A stretch of 64,000 nucleotides of DNA from a virus: the IMG/VR virus record IMGVR_UViG_3300042888_002988, positions 1 to 64,000 of that record, one strand, 5' to 3'. Of this stretch, positions 41,403 to 50,179 are shown in pieces. The notes beneath the pieces are model-generated. The model worked only from the letters and a program-made list of their open reading frames with translations. It had not been told where the DNA came from and searched no databases. Numbering within the stretch: position 1 is the first letter of the stretch; the number at the start of each line of letters is the position of its first letter. A program made the position numbers and the translations under genes.

Positions 41403-43708
41403 ACAACCTACTCGAAACCAACCGCAGTATCACCGAGCGCACGCTCATCGAGGCCAACGAGGCCTACCACAACGGCACGCCCATCATGAGCGACGCCGAA
41501 TACGACATCCTATGGAGAGGTCACCAGGCATCCCGCAAGGAGAGCCCCAACGATTCGTTCTGGAAGGACACCATCCTCGACAAGGTCGGTGCATCACCAC
41601 GCCCGGCATCCGGGTTCGCCAAGGTGGTGCACGCCGTCAAGATGGAGTCGCTGGACAATGCGTTCGCCGGCCCCAATGGTGAAGTGGACTCCGTCACGCA
41701 ATGGCTGGCGAGGTTGGACCTCGGCAATATGGCCGACCAGTGCCGCATCGTCCTCGAGCCCAAGATTGACGGAGCGAGCCTGCGCCTGACCTACATCAAC
41801 AACAAGTTCGTCCGCGCGGTGACCCGCGGCAACGGTGAGATCGGCGACGACGTGACAGCCAACGTGCTGGCCGCCGAGCTGGTGCCGCTGACCCTGGGTG
41901 ACATGAACGAAGCTGAGTTCATGGATCCTGCCGAGCTGCTCATCAATGGTGAGGTGTTCATGACGTATGGTTCCTTCGCGCATCTCAACGTGATGCAGAG
42001 GAAGGCGGGCGAGGAGGAGTATTCCAACCCTCGCAACGCGGCGGCCGGCATCCTGCGCCGCAAGAACCCCGCCGAAGTGCGCGACCAGGGGCTGTCGTTC
42101 CTGGCTCACGGCATCGCAGCCGGCCAGCTCGGGGATTCATATTCCGCGGAAGTGCTGCGCCTGGAGCGGCTAGGTTTCCGGTTCCCTGAGTCGAAGGTCA
42201 TACTAGCCGACGGTCAAACACCTGACGGACGCCTTGGCATTGCGTGGCTCCAGGCGCTGGCCCATCAGTATTACCCGACTGACGGTGTCGTGCTGAAGGT
42301 GGACCAGTTCAAACTCCGCGCAGCACTCGGCAGCACGTCCCGTGCGCCCAAGTGGGCTATTGCGTTCAAGTTCGCCCAGGAGGAGGTCGAGACGACGCTG
42401 AGGGCAATCACCGTCCAGGTGGGCCGCAGCGGCATCCTGGCCCCCGTGGCGGAGCTGGAGCCGGTCGAAGTGGACGGTAGCGTGATCAGTCGCGCCACTC
42501 TGCATAACGAGGATCAGATCAACCGCCTGTATCTGAAGGTGGGCGACCGCGTTGCCATCCGCAAGGCTGCCGGTGTCATCCCGGAGATCGTTCGTTCGAT
42601 TGAGGGCGAGAAAGCCATCGCGGAGACTGTGGCAACCCTGCGCAGCGTCGAAGGACGCGGTGAGACGATGTCCGACGAAGAAGTGCGCCAAGCGCTGGTG
42701 GAGACGGGGCGCTTCTTCCGCCTGCTGGATCACATCGGCGGCAAGTGCCCGAGCTGCGGCAGCACGGAGATCGAGAAGCAGGAGATCCTGCCGGCCGGCC
42801 GTGCCGTCGGCAAATCCACCAGCCTTCCCAAGCTGCAGGTGGCGTGGCGCTGCGCCAACACCGCCGGGTGCAAGGCGCAGCTGGCTGGTCGCATCGAGCA
42901 CATGGCCAGCCGCGACTGTCTGAACCTGTCCCAGATGGGATCGGAACTGTGCGCGGAGATCGCCTTCAGGGCTGGATTAGAACTCGACAACTTCGAACAC
43001 CCGTTCGATCTGTTCGACGTGCCGACCTCGTGGTTTGCGAACCTGTCTTGGACGACTGAGTCCGGCGGTAAGATGACCTTCGGGGAGTCCCGCGCCACGA
43101 CGCTGAAGCTGGCGATGGAGGCCGCCAAGACGCTGCCGCTGCGGCACTGGATCGCAGCGTTGGGTATTCACACCATCGGTAAGAACACATCGAAGGAGAT
43201 CACACGCCTGGTGGCTTCACGTGGCGCGCTGCTGCAGTCCTGCACTCCGGAGTATGGATTGTTCGTGCGCATGCTGCGCACCTTCCGTGAAACGCCCAAC
43301 GCGGGCGAATACGCGGAGCTCAAGCAGCAGTATGCGGTCAGCCATCACCTCGGCCCCGTATCGCTTCAGCACCTAGTCGAGTTCGTCAACAGCTCAGCAG
43401 GTGCTTACGCCCTATCACGCATCCCGGACGCGGCTAGGTCGGACAATCACAATCCCGAGCCGTCAGGTGCGCCGCAGGGCGGTCCATTGGCTGGTAAGAC
43501 CTTCGTGGTCACCGGGACACTGAGCGAGCCGCGGAACAGCATCCACGCTGCGATCGAGGCGGCTGGCGGCATCGTCGCCAGCACCATCTCTGCGAAGACG
43601 AACGTCCTAGTGGCGGGCGACAAGGCTGGCAGCAAGATGGCCAAGGCAGCCAAGCTGGGCGTGGAGGTGTGGAACGAGGAACGCTTCCGGAAGGAGGTGG
43701 CGTCGTGA
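41399..43708 (+). CDS. ligA: NAD+-dependent DNA ligase
   Basis: 769 residues, full bacterial LigA architecture. Domain Ia with SDAEYDILW, the adenylation domain with nucleophile K122 in EPKIDGASL, an OB fold, a four-cysteine zinc finger (CPSC ... CANTAGC ... C), helix-hairpin-helix region, and a C-terminal BRCT domain (about 694-769, GKTFVVTGTL, AAIEAAGGI). It seals nicks in DNA using NAD+. GTG start chosen in a GTGA overlap; the longer upstream frame is shadowed by the previous gene. Large phages more often carry ATP-dependent ligases, so the bacterial form is notable. Confidence 0.96.
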   Translation: MNNLLETNRSITERTLIEANEAYHNGTPIMSDAEYDILWRGHQASRKESPNDSFWKDTILDKVGASPRPASGFAKVVHAVKMESLDNAFAGPNGEVDSVTQWLARLDLGNMADQCRIVLEPKIDGASLRLTYINNKFVRAVTRGNGEIGDDVTANVLAAELVPLTLGDMNEAEFMDPAELLINGEVFMTYGSFAHLNVMQRKAGEEEYSNPRNAAAGILRRKNPAEVRDQGLSFLAHGIAAGQLGDSYSAEVLRLERLGFRFPESKVILADGQTPDGRLGIAWLQALAHQYYPTDGVVLKVDQFKLRAALGSTSRAPKWAIAFKFAQEEVETTLRAITVQVGRSGILAPVAELEPVEVDGSVISRATLHNEDQINRLYLKVGDRVAIRKAAGVIPEIVRSIEGEKAIAETVATLRSVEGRGETMSDEEVRQALVETGRFFRLLDHIGGKCPSCGSTEIEKQEILPAGRAVGKSTSLPKLQVAWRCANTAGCKAQLAGRIEHMASRDCLNLSQMGSELCAEIAFRAGLELDNFEHPFDLFDVPTSWFANLSWTTESGGKMTFGESRATTLKLAMEAAKTLPLRHWIAALGIHTIGKNTSKEITRLVASRGALLQSCTPEYGLFVRMLRTFRETPNAGEYAELKQQYAVSHHLGPVSLQHLVEFVNSSAGAYALSRIPDAARSDNHNPEPSGAPQGGPLAGKTFVVTGTLSEPRNSIHAAIEAAGGIVASTISAKTNVLVAGDKAGSKMAKAAKLGVEVWNEERFRKEVAS

Positions 43709-43962
43709 ACCTGTCCGACCTGACCCCGGAACAACTGAAGCAGGCGCTCTATCACTTCCGCGGCGCAGTGCTTGCTCGCACGCAGCAGTGGGACCACGAG
43801 CGCAAGATCGAGCTATTGCTGGGCGAGCGCGAGATCGAACTGAACATCGAGGACATCGCTGGATGCGTTGATGGTGACTCGTTCGACATGACCCCCGATG
43901 ATCTGGCGGGCATCATCGACCTCGACGAGCTGGTCGCCGCGATACCCGAGGAGACCGAATAA
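43705..43962 (+). CDS. hypothetical protein, 85 aa
   Basis: GTG start in a GTGA overlap with the ligase stop. Acidic, with helical first half. No family recognised. Confidence 0.7.
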   Translation: MNLSDLTPEQLKQALYHFRGAVLARTQQWDHERKIELLLGEREIELNIEDIAGCVDGDSFDMTPDDLAGIIDLDELVAAIPEETE

Positions 43963-43969
43963 ACACACT

Positions 43970-43999
43970 GGCCGGTCCCGGCAACGGGGCCGGCCTTCC
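43970..43999 (+). terminator. intrinsic-type terminator after ligase operon
   Basis: Stem ggccggtcccg / cggggccggcc with loop gcaa, followed by ttcccttt. It ends the unit containing the ligase. Confidence 0.85.
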
Positions 44000-44008
44000 C
44001 TTTCCAAT

Positions 44009-44323
44009 ATGAACTGCACCTACTGTAACCAGCCGGTCGTGCTCAGCCCATCAGCGGCGGAGCGAGCTAAAAAATGTCGGAGTGGCTACACCGCCGCCGA
44101 CTACATCGCGCTGTTCCCGACGCACGCTGAGTGCGCGCTGGCACAGCGTAACAAGCCGATCCCCTGGAAGCCCATCAGTGAGCTGCCGGTGATCTTCCAG
44201 AACGAGGCCCTGTTGATGCTGCGCCAGCGCGTGCTCAAGACCTGGGGCATCCACGCCGGCACCCAGCAGGCCGCCGACTTTGTGAACTCCCGAAACGAGG
44301 CGGCGCTGCTGGCATTGCTGTGA
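44009..44323 (+). CDS. hypothetical protein with zinc knuckle, 104 aa
   Basis: ATG after ccctttccaat. CTYC near the start plus Cys 22 and Cys 42 may bind a metal; the rest is helical. The stop overlaps the next start (GTGA). Confidence 0.7.
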   Translation: MNCTYCNQPVVLSPSAAERAKKCRSGYTAADYIALFPTHAECALAQRNKPIPWKPISELPVIFQNEALLMLRQRVLKTWGIHAGTQQAADFVNSRNEAALLALL

Positions 44324-44688
44324 GCAAGCCGTGGAGATGGCGTGAGCGCAAACTGCGCCACCACAGCCACCTGTCGCTCATGGCCGGCAGCCGGGAGATA
44401 CTGCGCCTGGAGAACAGCGACATGTCGGAGGTCACACCTACGATGCGCATGCTCACCCGGGTGCCGGTGCTGGCTCACCTACTGAAGCAGATGCCCGCGG
44501 TGAACGCCCGCCGGCCGCTTGATGACGACGCGCCTGATGGCTACCTTGAAAGTGACCGGGACTGGATACGCAACAACGAAGCCGCGATCATTTGGTTACT
44601 GGAGCATGCGGAGGTTCTTCGCTCGAGTTTGACGCCTTGCTCCCGACAGCCAGCCAAGCTTCCAGCGATTCAAAACCCAAGTGTGTGA
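44320..44688 (+). CDS. basic hypothetical protein, C-terminus overlapping an opposite-strand gene
   Basis: 122 residues, GTG start. An Arg/His-rich N-terminus, then a globular domain. The last ~33 residues lie on top of the convergent glycosyltransferase gene, an unusually long convergent overlap for this window. The end may have been replaced when the opposite-strand gene was inserted. Confidence 0.6.
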   Translation: MSKPWRWRERKLRHHSHLSLMAGSREILRLENSDMSEVTPTMRMLTRVPVLAHLLKQMPAVNARRPLDDDAPDGYLESDRDWIRNNEAAIIWLLEHAEVLRSSLTPCSRQPAKLPAIQNPSV

Positions 44689-46453
44689 TTACGGCCGGCA
44701 GCTGATCGAACGGTTGTGCAAGTTCCTGCTTCAGCCGTTGCAGATGCTGGTCCGGCCAGAATTGCAAGGCGTGCCCCACGCCGTCCATGTGCGGACCGTG
44801 CCCCACGGGTCTGTCCGGGACCTCCAGCGGCGCTTTCGGCGCGCTCAGCCACGGCGTTAGCGCCTCCTCCAATAGGCCCGGCTCTTGCAGCAGGCGCTCG
44901 TAAACTAGGATCGGCATGCGCGGATACATCATCGCTTGGCGCAGGTGGTCGATCCAGTAACGCAAGGGGTCGTAGAAGTATCCGGTGAGGTCGCCGAGAT
45001 CGTCACGCCGCCGACCTCTAGGGTCATTCTCATCGTGGGCCATCCATCCGAACAGCTGGCCGCCTTTTCCGTCCAGAAACTGCTCAAAGGTCAGGTCACT
45101 CAGTAGTCGCTGGATGCGCTTGTTGAATGAGCCTTTGGGCGGCTCTGCCGTCCACCAGCGCCAAGTCTTGTATATGCAGTCAATGGGATTGCGCACAGTG
45201 TGGATCCACTCGATTCCGTCTGGGAGCGCGCGGGCGTCGAGCGCGTGGCTCTTGGCCCACGCGCAGCCCCAACCCTGCTCGATCATGGCGCCGGTAAAAT
45301 GAGTGCCGGAGCGTCGATGACTGTGTATACCGACGCGTGTCAAGGCGGTCTTGATACCGCACGTCTCCACCTTCACGCCCGCTGCGCACGAAAACTTCAG
45401 TGCAGTTGCTTTACGCTCTTCGTTAGGATGCCAAGTCACCCGTGGCAGCTCGTTCAGCGCCGCGTCCATCAATGACGCTACGCGAGTCGGTGCGCAATGT
45501 TGCCTCACCACCGGTGCGTGCACCTGCGCTATTATGCGGTGCTGTTCGTAGTTGGCGTAGCATGCGCGAAGCTTTTCAGCGCCCGCTGCGACGTCAGGGA
45601 CATCCCACATGCGAGAGTTGTTGAATGGGTCGGCGTAGCGCGGAAGAACGAACTCGCGTTGCTCAGCGATAGAAATCAGCGAGCTGCTGTGCAGGTAGTC
45701 CAAGGGACCTCCGGTAGCGGAAGCGATAACCGGCATGCCATAAGCTGCCGCTTCAGCCAGATGCAACTCGAACGCCCCGGCTAGGTGGGCAGACAACAAT
45801 ACGTGCCCCATATCGTAGATGTCCTGCATGTTGGGAACATCCCGAGCGATCACTGTGATGCGCGGATCTTCGTTGATCATTTGCGCAAACACCGGGGGCA
45901 GTCGCGAGTCTGGCACGCGTGTTTTGACTATCCATCGCACGTCCGGAAACTCCTCAGCTGGGAAAGCTTTTTGAAACATCTGGTAAGCGAACTCCTGACC
46001 CTTCCGAATCTCGACCAGATGTCCACAGGTCAACACGGTAAACGGCGTGTCGGCTGTGCAGCTGTGCAATGATTGAAATGGCCACAGCACGTGAGGTATG
46101 ATTTTAACTGGCTGTTTTACGCCCGAGGCGGTCAGTGCATCGGCAGATGCTCGACTGGGTGTCCAGAGTTGAGCAAGCTGATCCACGCGCTCATCGATGG
46201 ACCTACGCGTTCGGTCTCCTTCGATCACGCAGTAACCGACGGTTGGGATACCCTGCCGCGTGGCCGCTGGCCAACGCATGTGCGGCGGCCCGCCCACAAA
46301 GGCGATCGCAGCGCGATGTTGAACGATAGCGTTGACGCCTGTCTGCAGACTGTTGACGACTTCATGGCGGGCGAGCAACGCCTGCGCATTGTCGCGGCCA
46401 GCGCGCCCGATACCTGACTTTTCATGCGGGGACGACAAATAGAGGACTTTCAT
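44588..46453 (-). CDS. glycosyltransferase fused to sulfotransferase-like domain
   Basis: 621 residues on the minus strand. Residues ~1-340 look like a GT4-type glycosyltransferase (SSPHEKSGIGRAG, then FELHLAEAAAYGMPVIASATGG, the nucleotide-sugar donor region with acidic residue). Residues ~375-600 look like a sulfotransferase: HRRSGTHFT (5'-phosphosulfate loop) and IHTVRNPIDCIYKTW (3'-phosphate binding). The protein would transfer a sugar and then a sulfate group, on an unknown target such as a host surface polymer, capsid glycan or modified nucleobase. It is the only large minus-strand gene besides the dNMP kinase and has its own promoter-like region, consistent with cargo inserted in a + strand region. 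Confidence 0.8.
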   Translation of the reverse strand: MKVLYLSSPHEKSGIGRAGRDNAQALLARHEVVNSLQTGVNAIVQHRAAIAFVGGPPHMRWPAATRQGIPTVGYCVIEGDRTRRSIDERVDQLAQLWTPSRASADALTASGVKQPVKIIPHVLWPFQSLHSCTADTPFTVLTCGHLVEIRKGQEFAYQMFQKAFPAEEFPDVRWIVKTRVPDSRLPPVFAQMINEDPRITVIARDVPNMQDIYDMGHVLLSAHLAGAFELHLAEAAAYGMPVIASATGGPLDYLHSSSLISIAEQREFVLPRYADPFNNSRMWDVPDVAAGAEKLRACYANYEQHRIIAQVHAPVVRQHCAPTRVASLMDAALNELPRVTWHPNEERKATALKFSCAAGVKVETCGIKTALTRVGIHSHRRSGTHFTGAMIEQGWGCAWAKSHALDARALPDGIEWIHTVRNPIDCIYKTWRWWTAEPPKGSFNKRIQRLLSDLTFEQFLDGKGGQLFGWMAHDENDPRGRRRDDLGDLTGYFYDPLRYWIDHLRQAMMYPRMPILVYERLLQEPGLLEEALTPWLSAPKAPLEVPDRPVGHGPHMDGVGHALQFWPDQHLQRLKQELAQPFDQLPAVITHLGFESLEAWLAVGSKASNSSEEPPHAPVTK

Positions 46454-46461
46454 GCGCCGCT

Positions 46462-46490
46462 TATTTAAGCGGTAAAATTTAGGCAGTCAA
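46462..46490 (-). promoter_or_regulatory. candidate promoter for the glycosyltransferase gene
   Basis: On the minus strand, TTGACT (46490-46485), a 17-base spacer and TAAATA (46467-46462). The predicted start lies about 2 bases before the ATG at 46453. Part of the -10 sits in the arm of a small hairpin (ccgcttatttaagcgg). Confidence 0.4.
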
Positions 46491-46524
46491 CCAGTTCCAC
46501 CAGTGCCACCAGTTACACCAGATC
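46489..46524 (+). repeat. four 9-base direct repeats CACCAGTNN
   Basis: aaccagttc, caccagtgc, caccagtta and caccagatc follow one another without a break, 5 bases before the ATG at 46530. They form the leader of the + strand gene. Confidence 0.75.
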
Positions 46525-46529
46525 TTACC

Positions 46530-47363
46530 ATGACCACAACAACCGTAACCTCACCGCCGGTGGCCCAAGAGACCATCGAATCGTTCGTCAAGCGCCACGG
46601 CGCCGCGGCGGATTTCGAAGCGCTTCGCGACACAGCGAACCGCGCCTCCAAGCTGGGATTCGACTCGGTGGCCAACGGCCGCCTGGTCGAGTTCTGGCAG
46701 GACTTCCAGCCCGATCCGCGCCTCAAGGCCCACTATGAGGAAGCCTACCCCAGCTCGTTCTTCCTGCCGTGGAAGGCGCTGCACCGCACGCTGGACACCC
46801 TCAAACTGTGGCTCGAGCCGGCCGAGAACTACACCGGAGCCATTCCCGGCGAGCAGCTGCCGTGGTTGGAGATTTTCGAACTCCAGTCGGGTGACGAGAT
46901 TCTCCCCACCGACGCAAAGGGCCTGACCGGTCGATATGACCGGCTCGGCGACGTGCTGACTGGCGCGGCCATCATGTATCGGCTGGGGACCATGGCGACA
47001 GCTACCTCCGCCGTGCTCAATTACGAGCGTCAGATCGGTGAGGACTGGCATTACGCCACGGCCGGCTCACGCGTGACGGAGATGCTGCAGCACCCAGGCA
47101 ACCGGGGCATGCGGGACAGGCTGATCGATGCATGGGGCGAGGCCACCCGCAAGTTCTTCGTCGTGGCACCGCCGGAAGCGTTTAAGACCGACATGGATTG
47201 GCTGGAACGACTGGCGCGCATGGTGGACGCCCAGAACGTCGCGAAAGTGGCACCGGATGATCCTCTGGTGATCCGGTTCTGTCGTGGCGGGGCGCTGGTC
47301 GTGGCCGCCTGGGGCGACGAAGCATCCGAACTCAACGCGGTAGCAAGGGAGCTCAACGTATGA
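46530..47363 (+). CDS. hypothetical protein, 277 aa
   Basis: The ATG at 46530 is preferred over the GTG at 46503, which lies within the repeats. Mixed alpha/beta; no recognised motif. The stop overlaps the next start (ATGA), so it may function with the HD protein. Confidence 0.7.
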   Translation: MTTTTVTSPPVAQETIESFVKRHGAAADFEALRDTANRASKLGFDSVANGRLVEFWQDFQPDPRLKAHYEEAYPSSFFLPWKALHRTLDTLKLWLEPAENYTGAIPGEQLPWLEIFELQSGDEILPTDAKGLTGRYDRLGDVLTGAAIMYRLGTMATATSAVLNYERQIGEDWHYATAGSRVTEMLQHPGNRGMRDRLIDAWGEATRKFFVVAPPEAFKTDMDWLERLARMVDAQNVAKVAPDDPLVIRFCRGGALVVAAWGDEASELNAVARELNV

Positions 47364-47986
47364 TCGTCACACGTGAGCATTTCGACGCGGTTTTGCGGGA
47401 CCTACGCAGGGATGGCCTGCTACCCACCGAAGAGTCACTGCGCCTTTTGCAGCGGCTCGTGGCGTCGGTCATCAGCGACCCGAGCTTCTACGACTGGCCG
47501 GCATCCAGGACCGGCAAGCACCATTTCTTCCGCGGCGGGCTGGCAACCCACACCTACGAGGTGCTGGTGCTCGCACTGGCGTCCGCCAAGAGACACCACG
47601 AGATGGGCGACGTGATCGACTTCTCCGCGCTGGTGATGGCTGCCATCTGGCACGACGTGGGTAAGATCCAGGAATACCGTATACTCCCCGGAGGAATGCC
47701 AGCGGCGGGTAGGGAGTTCGCCAAGGACTACGTCACGAAAAAGGATACCTGTCCGGCCCACCACATCACCCGGGCGGCCTTCCAGCTCGGTAACATGTGC
47801 GCGACCATGGGCTTCACGGACTCGGAGTTCATCGAGCTGGTGCTTCACCTTGTCGAGGCGCATCACGGCCGGCGCGAGTGGGGATCCCCGAACGTCCCTG
47901 GCACGCTTGAAGCGATGATACTTCACCACGCCGACATGCAATCCGTAATGCGGGCTTGCGGTCAAAACCCAGCGGCTCGACCATGA
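47360..47986 (+). CDS. HD-domain phosphohydrolase, YhaM-like
   Basis: 208 residues. The HD signature is complete: H64 (GLATHTYEV), H98-D99 with DVGKIQEY, a mid-domain His pair (H134/H135), H168-H169 (VEAHHG) followed by EWGSP, and H190/D192. The EWGSP and AHH pattern matches the YhaM/CBF1 3'-5' exonuclease family. Probable metal-dependent hydrolysis of nucleic-acid or nucleotide phosphate bonds. The OB-fold N-domain of YhaM is missing, so it is a catalytic-domain-only form. Confidence 0.8.
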   Translation: MIVTREHFDAVLRDLRRDGLLPTEESLRLLQRLVASVISDPSFYDWPASRTGKHHFFRGGLATHTYEVLVLALASAKRHHEMGDVIDFSALVMAAIWHDVGKIQEYRILPGGMPAAGREFAKDYVTKKDTCPAHHITRAAFQLGNMCATMGFTDSEFIELVLHLVEAHHGRREWGSPNVPGTLEAMILHHADMQSVMRACGQNPAARP

Positions 47987-48309
47987 CTGGCATGCGACCC
48001 ATATTGATCATGCCCTCCTCGCTGGCCGTCGGTGCCGCCATCACGGCCAACATGATGGAGCAGGCCAGATCGGAGGCCGAGAAGCGAGGCGTCACGCTGG
48101 TCATCTCACCCGTCGGCACGGATCCATACGTGCCGACGGTATTGCCGGTAATGCCGCCGCCGGACCTGCACGCATTGCGTGTGTCTTGCAAATCGTATAA
48201 CGAACTGCCGTTCATGCACAAGCAGTCAGCCTGGGAGAGATCCCATCCGAACCAACCGTGGTATGCCCAGTTCCAGAAGAAACGAAAACGCAAGAAAAAC
48301 CTCCGATAA
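47983..48309 (+). CDS. hypothetical protein, 108 aa
   Basis: ATGA overlap with the HD gene. Hydrophobic N-terminal third (RPILIMPSSLAVGAAITAN), which could be a strand-turn-helix or a short membrane segment, and a basic tail (KKRKRKKNLR). No family recognised. Confidence 0.65.
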   Translation: MTGMRPILIMPSSLAVGAAITANMMEQARSEAEKRGVTLVISPVGTDPYVPTVLPVMPPPDLHALRVSCKSYNELPFMHKQSAWERSHPNQPWYAQFQKKRKRKKNLR

Positions 48310-48320
48310 CCTACATACAC

Positions 48321-48539
48321 ATGACACGCGTAAGCTGCACCATTGAACTCGTCGACCTACCAGGCGACCACGGTAAAGAAATCCCCAGCATTGAACTCAC
48401 CTGCGACCGATGCGGACACACAGTCGAGAGCTTCGGCCAGCGCGGCCGATCTCTACGACGATGCCTGGCCGTCATGGCCGAGGAGTGTCCACGAGGAGAA
48501 AACAACTTCTACACAACCAAGGAAAAACTAGATGACTGA
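48321..48539 (+). CDS. small zinc-binding phage protein, 72 aa
   Basis: The ATG follows taacctacatacac. CDRCGHTVESFG and CP in ECPRGENNFY are the ligand pattern of a small protein widely seen in phages. Function unknown. Confidence 0.75.
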   Translation: MTRVSCTIELVDLPGDHGKEIPSIELTCDRCGHTVESFGQRGRSLRRCLAVMAEECPRGENNFYTTKEKLDD

Positions 48540-49389
48540 TTCACTCATTCCCAAACAAGCAACGTGCACGCCTCTGGCTGCATGGCTGGAGTCCAGCAAG
48601 AACGTCGAGCTGAGCATGGACGATAAGCACGCATTACGCGTGCAGACACGCTGGGTCGACCAGAGCCTGCGCCACATGGTGTTCCGGGCGCTGGTGTCAC
48701 GCACCGATCCGCGGATGGTCGACCCGGACGAGTTCCTGACCGTGGACGGATCCTACTACGTCGGCGAGCTGGAGCTGCCGATCTACCGATTCGACATGAA
48801 CGGCGTGACCATCAAGCTGCGCCACGACGCGCGTGACTGGTGTGTCCGTATTTGGGGCACCGCACCGCTCCTCATATCCAGCTACCTGGTTGAGGCGCTG
48901 ATGGACGGAGACTACAGCGTGATGGGCGATACCGAAGTGGCGCCTTCAGGCGAGTTCTGCGCCGGTTGCCCAGAGCACGTCTACGCTGTGCTATGGGACG
49001 CCCTCACGGCGCACCGCGAGGCTGTTGAGGCCGGGCACGCCGGCACCCTGGAGGAGATGGCTGAAGAAGTCCGCACGGAGGGGAGCGCCAAGTCGGAGGA
49101 GGAGCGCACCGAGCTGGAACAGTCGTTCCACCAGCGTCTGCACGACAACAACGACAACCACTACATCGTCACCGGGCGCTTCGAGTGTAGCGACGATAAC
49201 ACCCGCTACGTGCTGGCACCCACCGCCATGGAGGCTGAGGATAAGTTCCGGAAGTGGATGGTGGCCGAGGATCCCGATCAGGAAGACGGGGCCGAGGCTG
49301 TTATCGTCGCCTTGGTCGTTCAGATCCCGGGACCGCCGATCGCCATCTATGCCGATGACGTTGAAGAAAACCCTCAACCCCTAAAGTGA
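48532..49389 (+). CDS. hypothetical protein, 285 aa
   Basis: Overlaps the previous gene by 8 bases. Alpha/beta first half, an acidic helical region near 175-210, and a C-terminal part that may be a beta-grasp fold (ALVVQIPGPPIAIYADDV). No family recognised. Confidence 0.7.
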   Translation: MTDSLIPKQATCTPLAAWLESSKNVELSMDDKHALRVQTRWVDQSLRHMVFRALVSRTDPRMVDPDEFLTVDGSYYVGELELPIYRFDMNGVTIKLRHDARDWCVRIWGTAPLLISSYLVEALMDGDYSVMGDTEVAPSGEFCAGCPEHVYAVLWDALTAHREAVEAGHAGTLEEMAEEVRTEGSAKSEEERTELEQSFHQRLHDNNDNHYIVTGRFECSDDNTRYVLAPTAMEAEDKFRKWMVAEDPDQEDGAEAVIVALVVQIPGPPIAIYADDVEENPQPLK

Positions 49390-49943
49390 TGACTGACGCC
49401 GAACGCACCATGCGGGAGGAGCAGTGGATGCTCACTCAGGAGTTCCTGGATCCCAACTACCCGACACCACCGATCGTGGGCGCTTTCAAGCTGCTCTACG
49501 AGGCGCAGTGGGAATTGTTCCTGCGCGACATTGACAACAACCACGCCCTGAAGTTCTTCAACCAAGAGCTGAATGACTTCAGCTGCGCCTCCAGCTGGGA
49601 GTCGCTGGCCGCCGCCAATGGTGTCGAGCCCTACGACAAGTGGTGGAGCATCGACCCGCAGCTACCGTCTGACATCAGGGACTTCTGCCGGGAGTTCCGG
49701 GCTGTGGTGCGTAGCTTTGACAGTGGTAACACTGGTGGCAATGCCGCTTTCGGCGCACCAAGCCCCAGCTTCCCGCCGCAGCTTGCTCTGATCGTGCAGC
49801 ACGACGGCGGATGCCTTGCGCCATACTTCAATCCGAGCTACGAGCGGCCGGCTGAATACCGCCTCGTGGATCAGATGCTGCGCTCACGCCGTCTGTGGCG
49901 CGAGATGCAGGACGGCGGAACCACCTACATCTACCGAACGTGA
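49389..49943 (+). CDS. hypothetical protein, 184 aa
   Basis: The ATG shares a base with the previous stop; the GTG one codon earlier is an alternative. Helical, with a Ser/Gly-rich loop near 115-130. The stop overlaps the next start (GTGA). Confidence 0.7.
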   Translation: MTDAERTMREEQWMLTQEFLDPNYPTPPIVGAFKLLYEAQWELFLRDIDNNHALKFFNQELNDFSCASSWESLAAANGVEPYDKWWSIDPQLPSDIRDFCREFRAVVRSFDSGNTGGNAAFGAPSPSFPPQLALIVQHDGGCLAPYFNPSYERPAEYRLVDQMLRSRRLWREMQDGGTTYIYRT

Positions 49944-50179
49944 ACGACACCTCCCTTCAAGCGTGGACACTGGTGGCACTCGTGCTACTCGGTGCCCACC
50001 TGCTACTGACGCTCATCCAGATCTGTGATCTGTGGTGGGCCTGGCGTCAGCCCAACCGACGGTCTCCCCGGTATTTCCGGCGGGCCCGTTGGCGGCTGGC
50101 GTTGATTCTGTTTACCATCATCACGGCTGCTGCAGCCATCACCACCATCTACCTACTCCAACAAAACTATGTCCCGTAA
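49940..50179 (+). CDS. small two-helix membrane protein, 79 aa
   Basis: GTG start in a GTGA overlap. Two hydrophobic segments (about 9-32 and 52-73) are separated by a basic Arg-rich loop (RQPNRRSPRYFRRARWR). This layout would fit a holin-like or other small inner-membrane protein, but there is no lysis gene nearby to support it. Confidence 0.65.
   Translation: MNDTSLQAWTLVALVLLGAHLLLTLIQICDLWWAWRQPNRRSPRYFRRARWRLALILFTIITAAAAITTIYLLQQNYVP

Noticed and set aside
49940-50179. calling the two-helix protein a holin
   Set aside because: Topology is compatible, but no endolysin or spanin is nearby and size alone is weak evidence.
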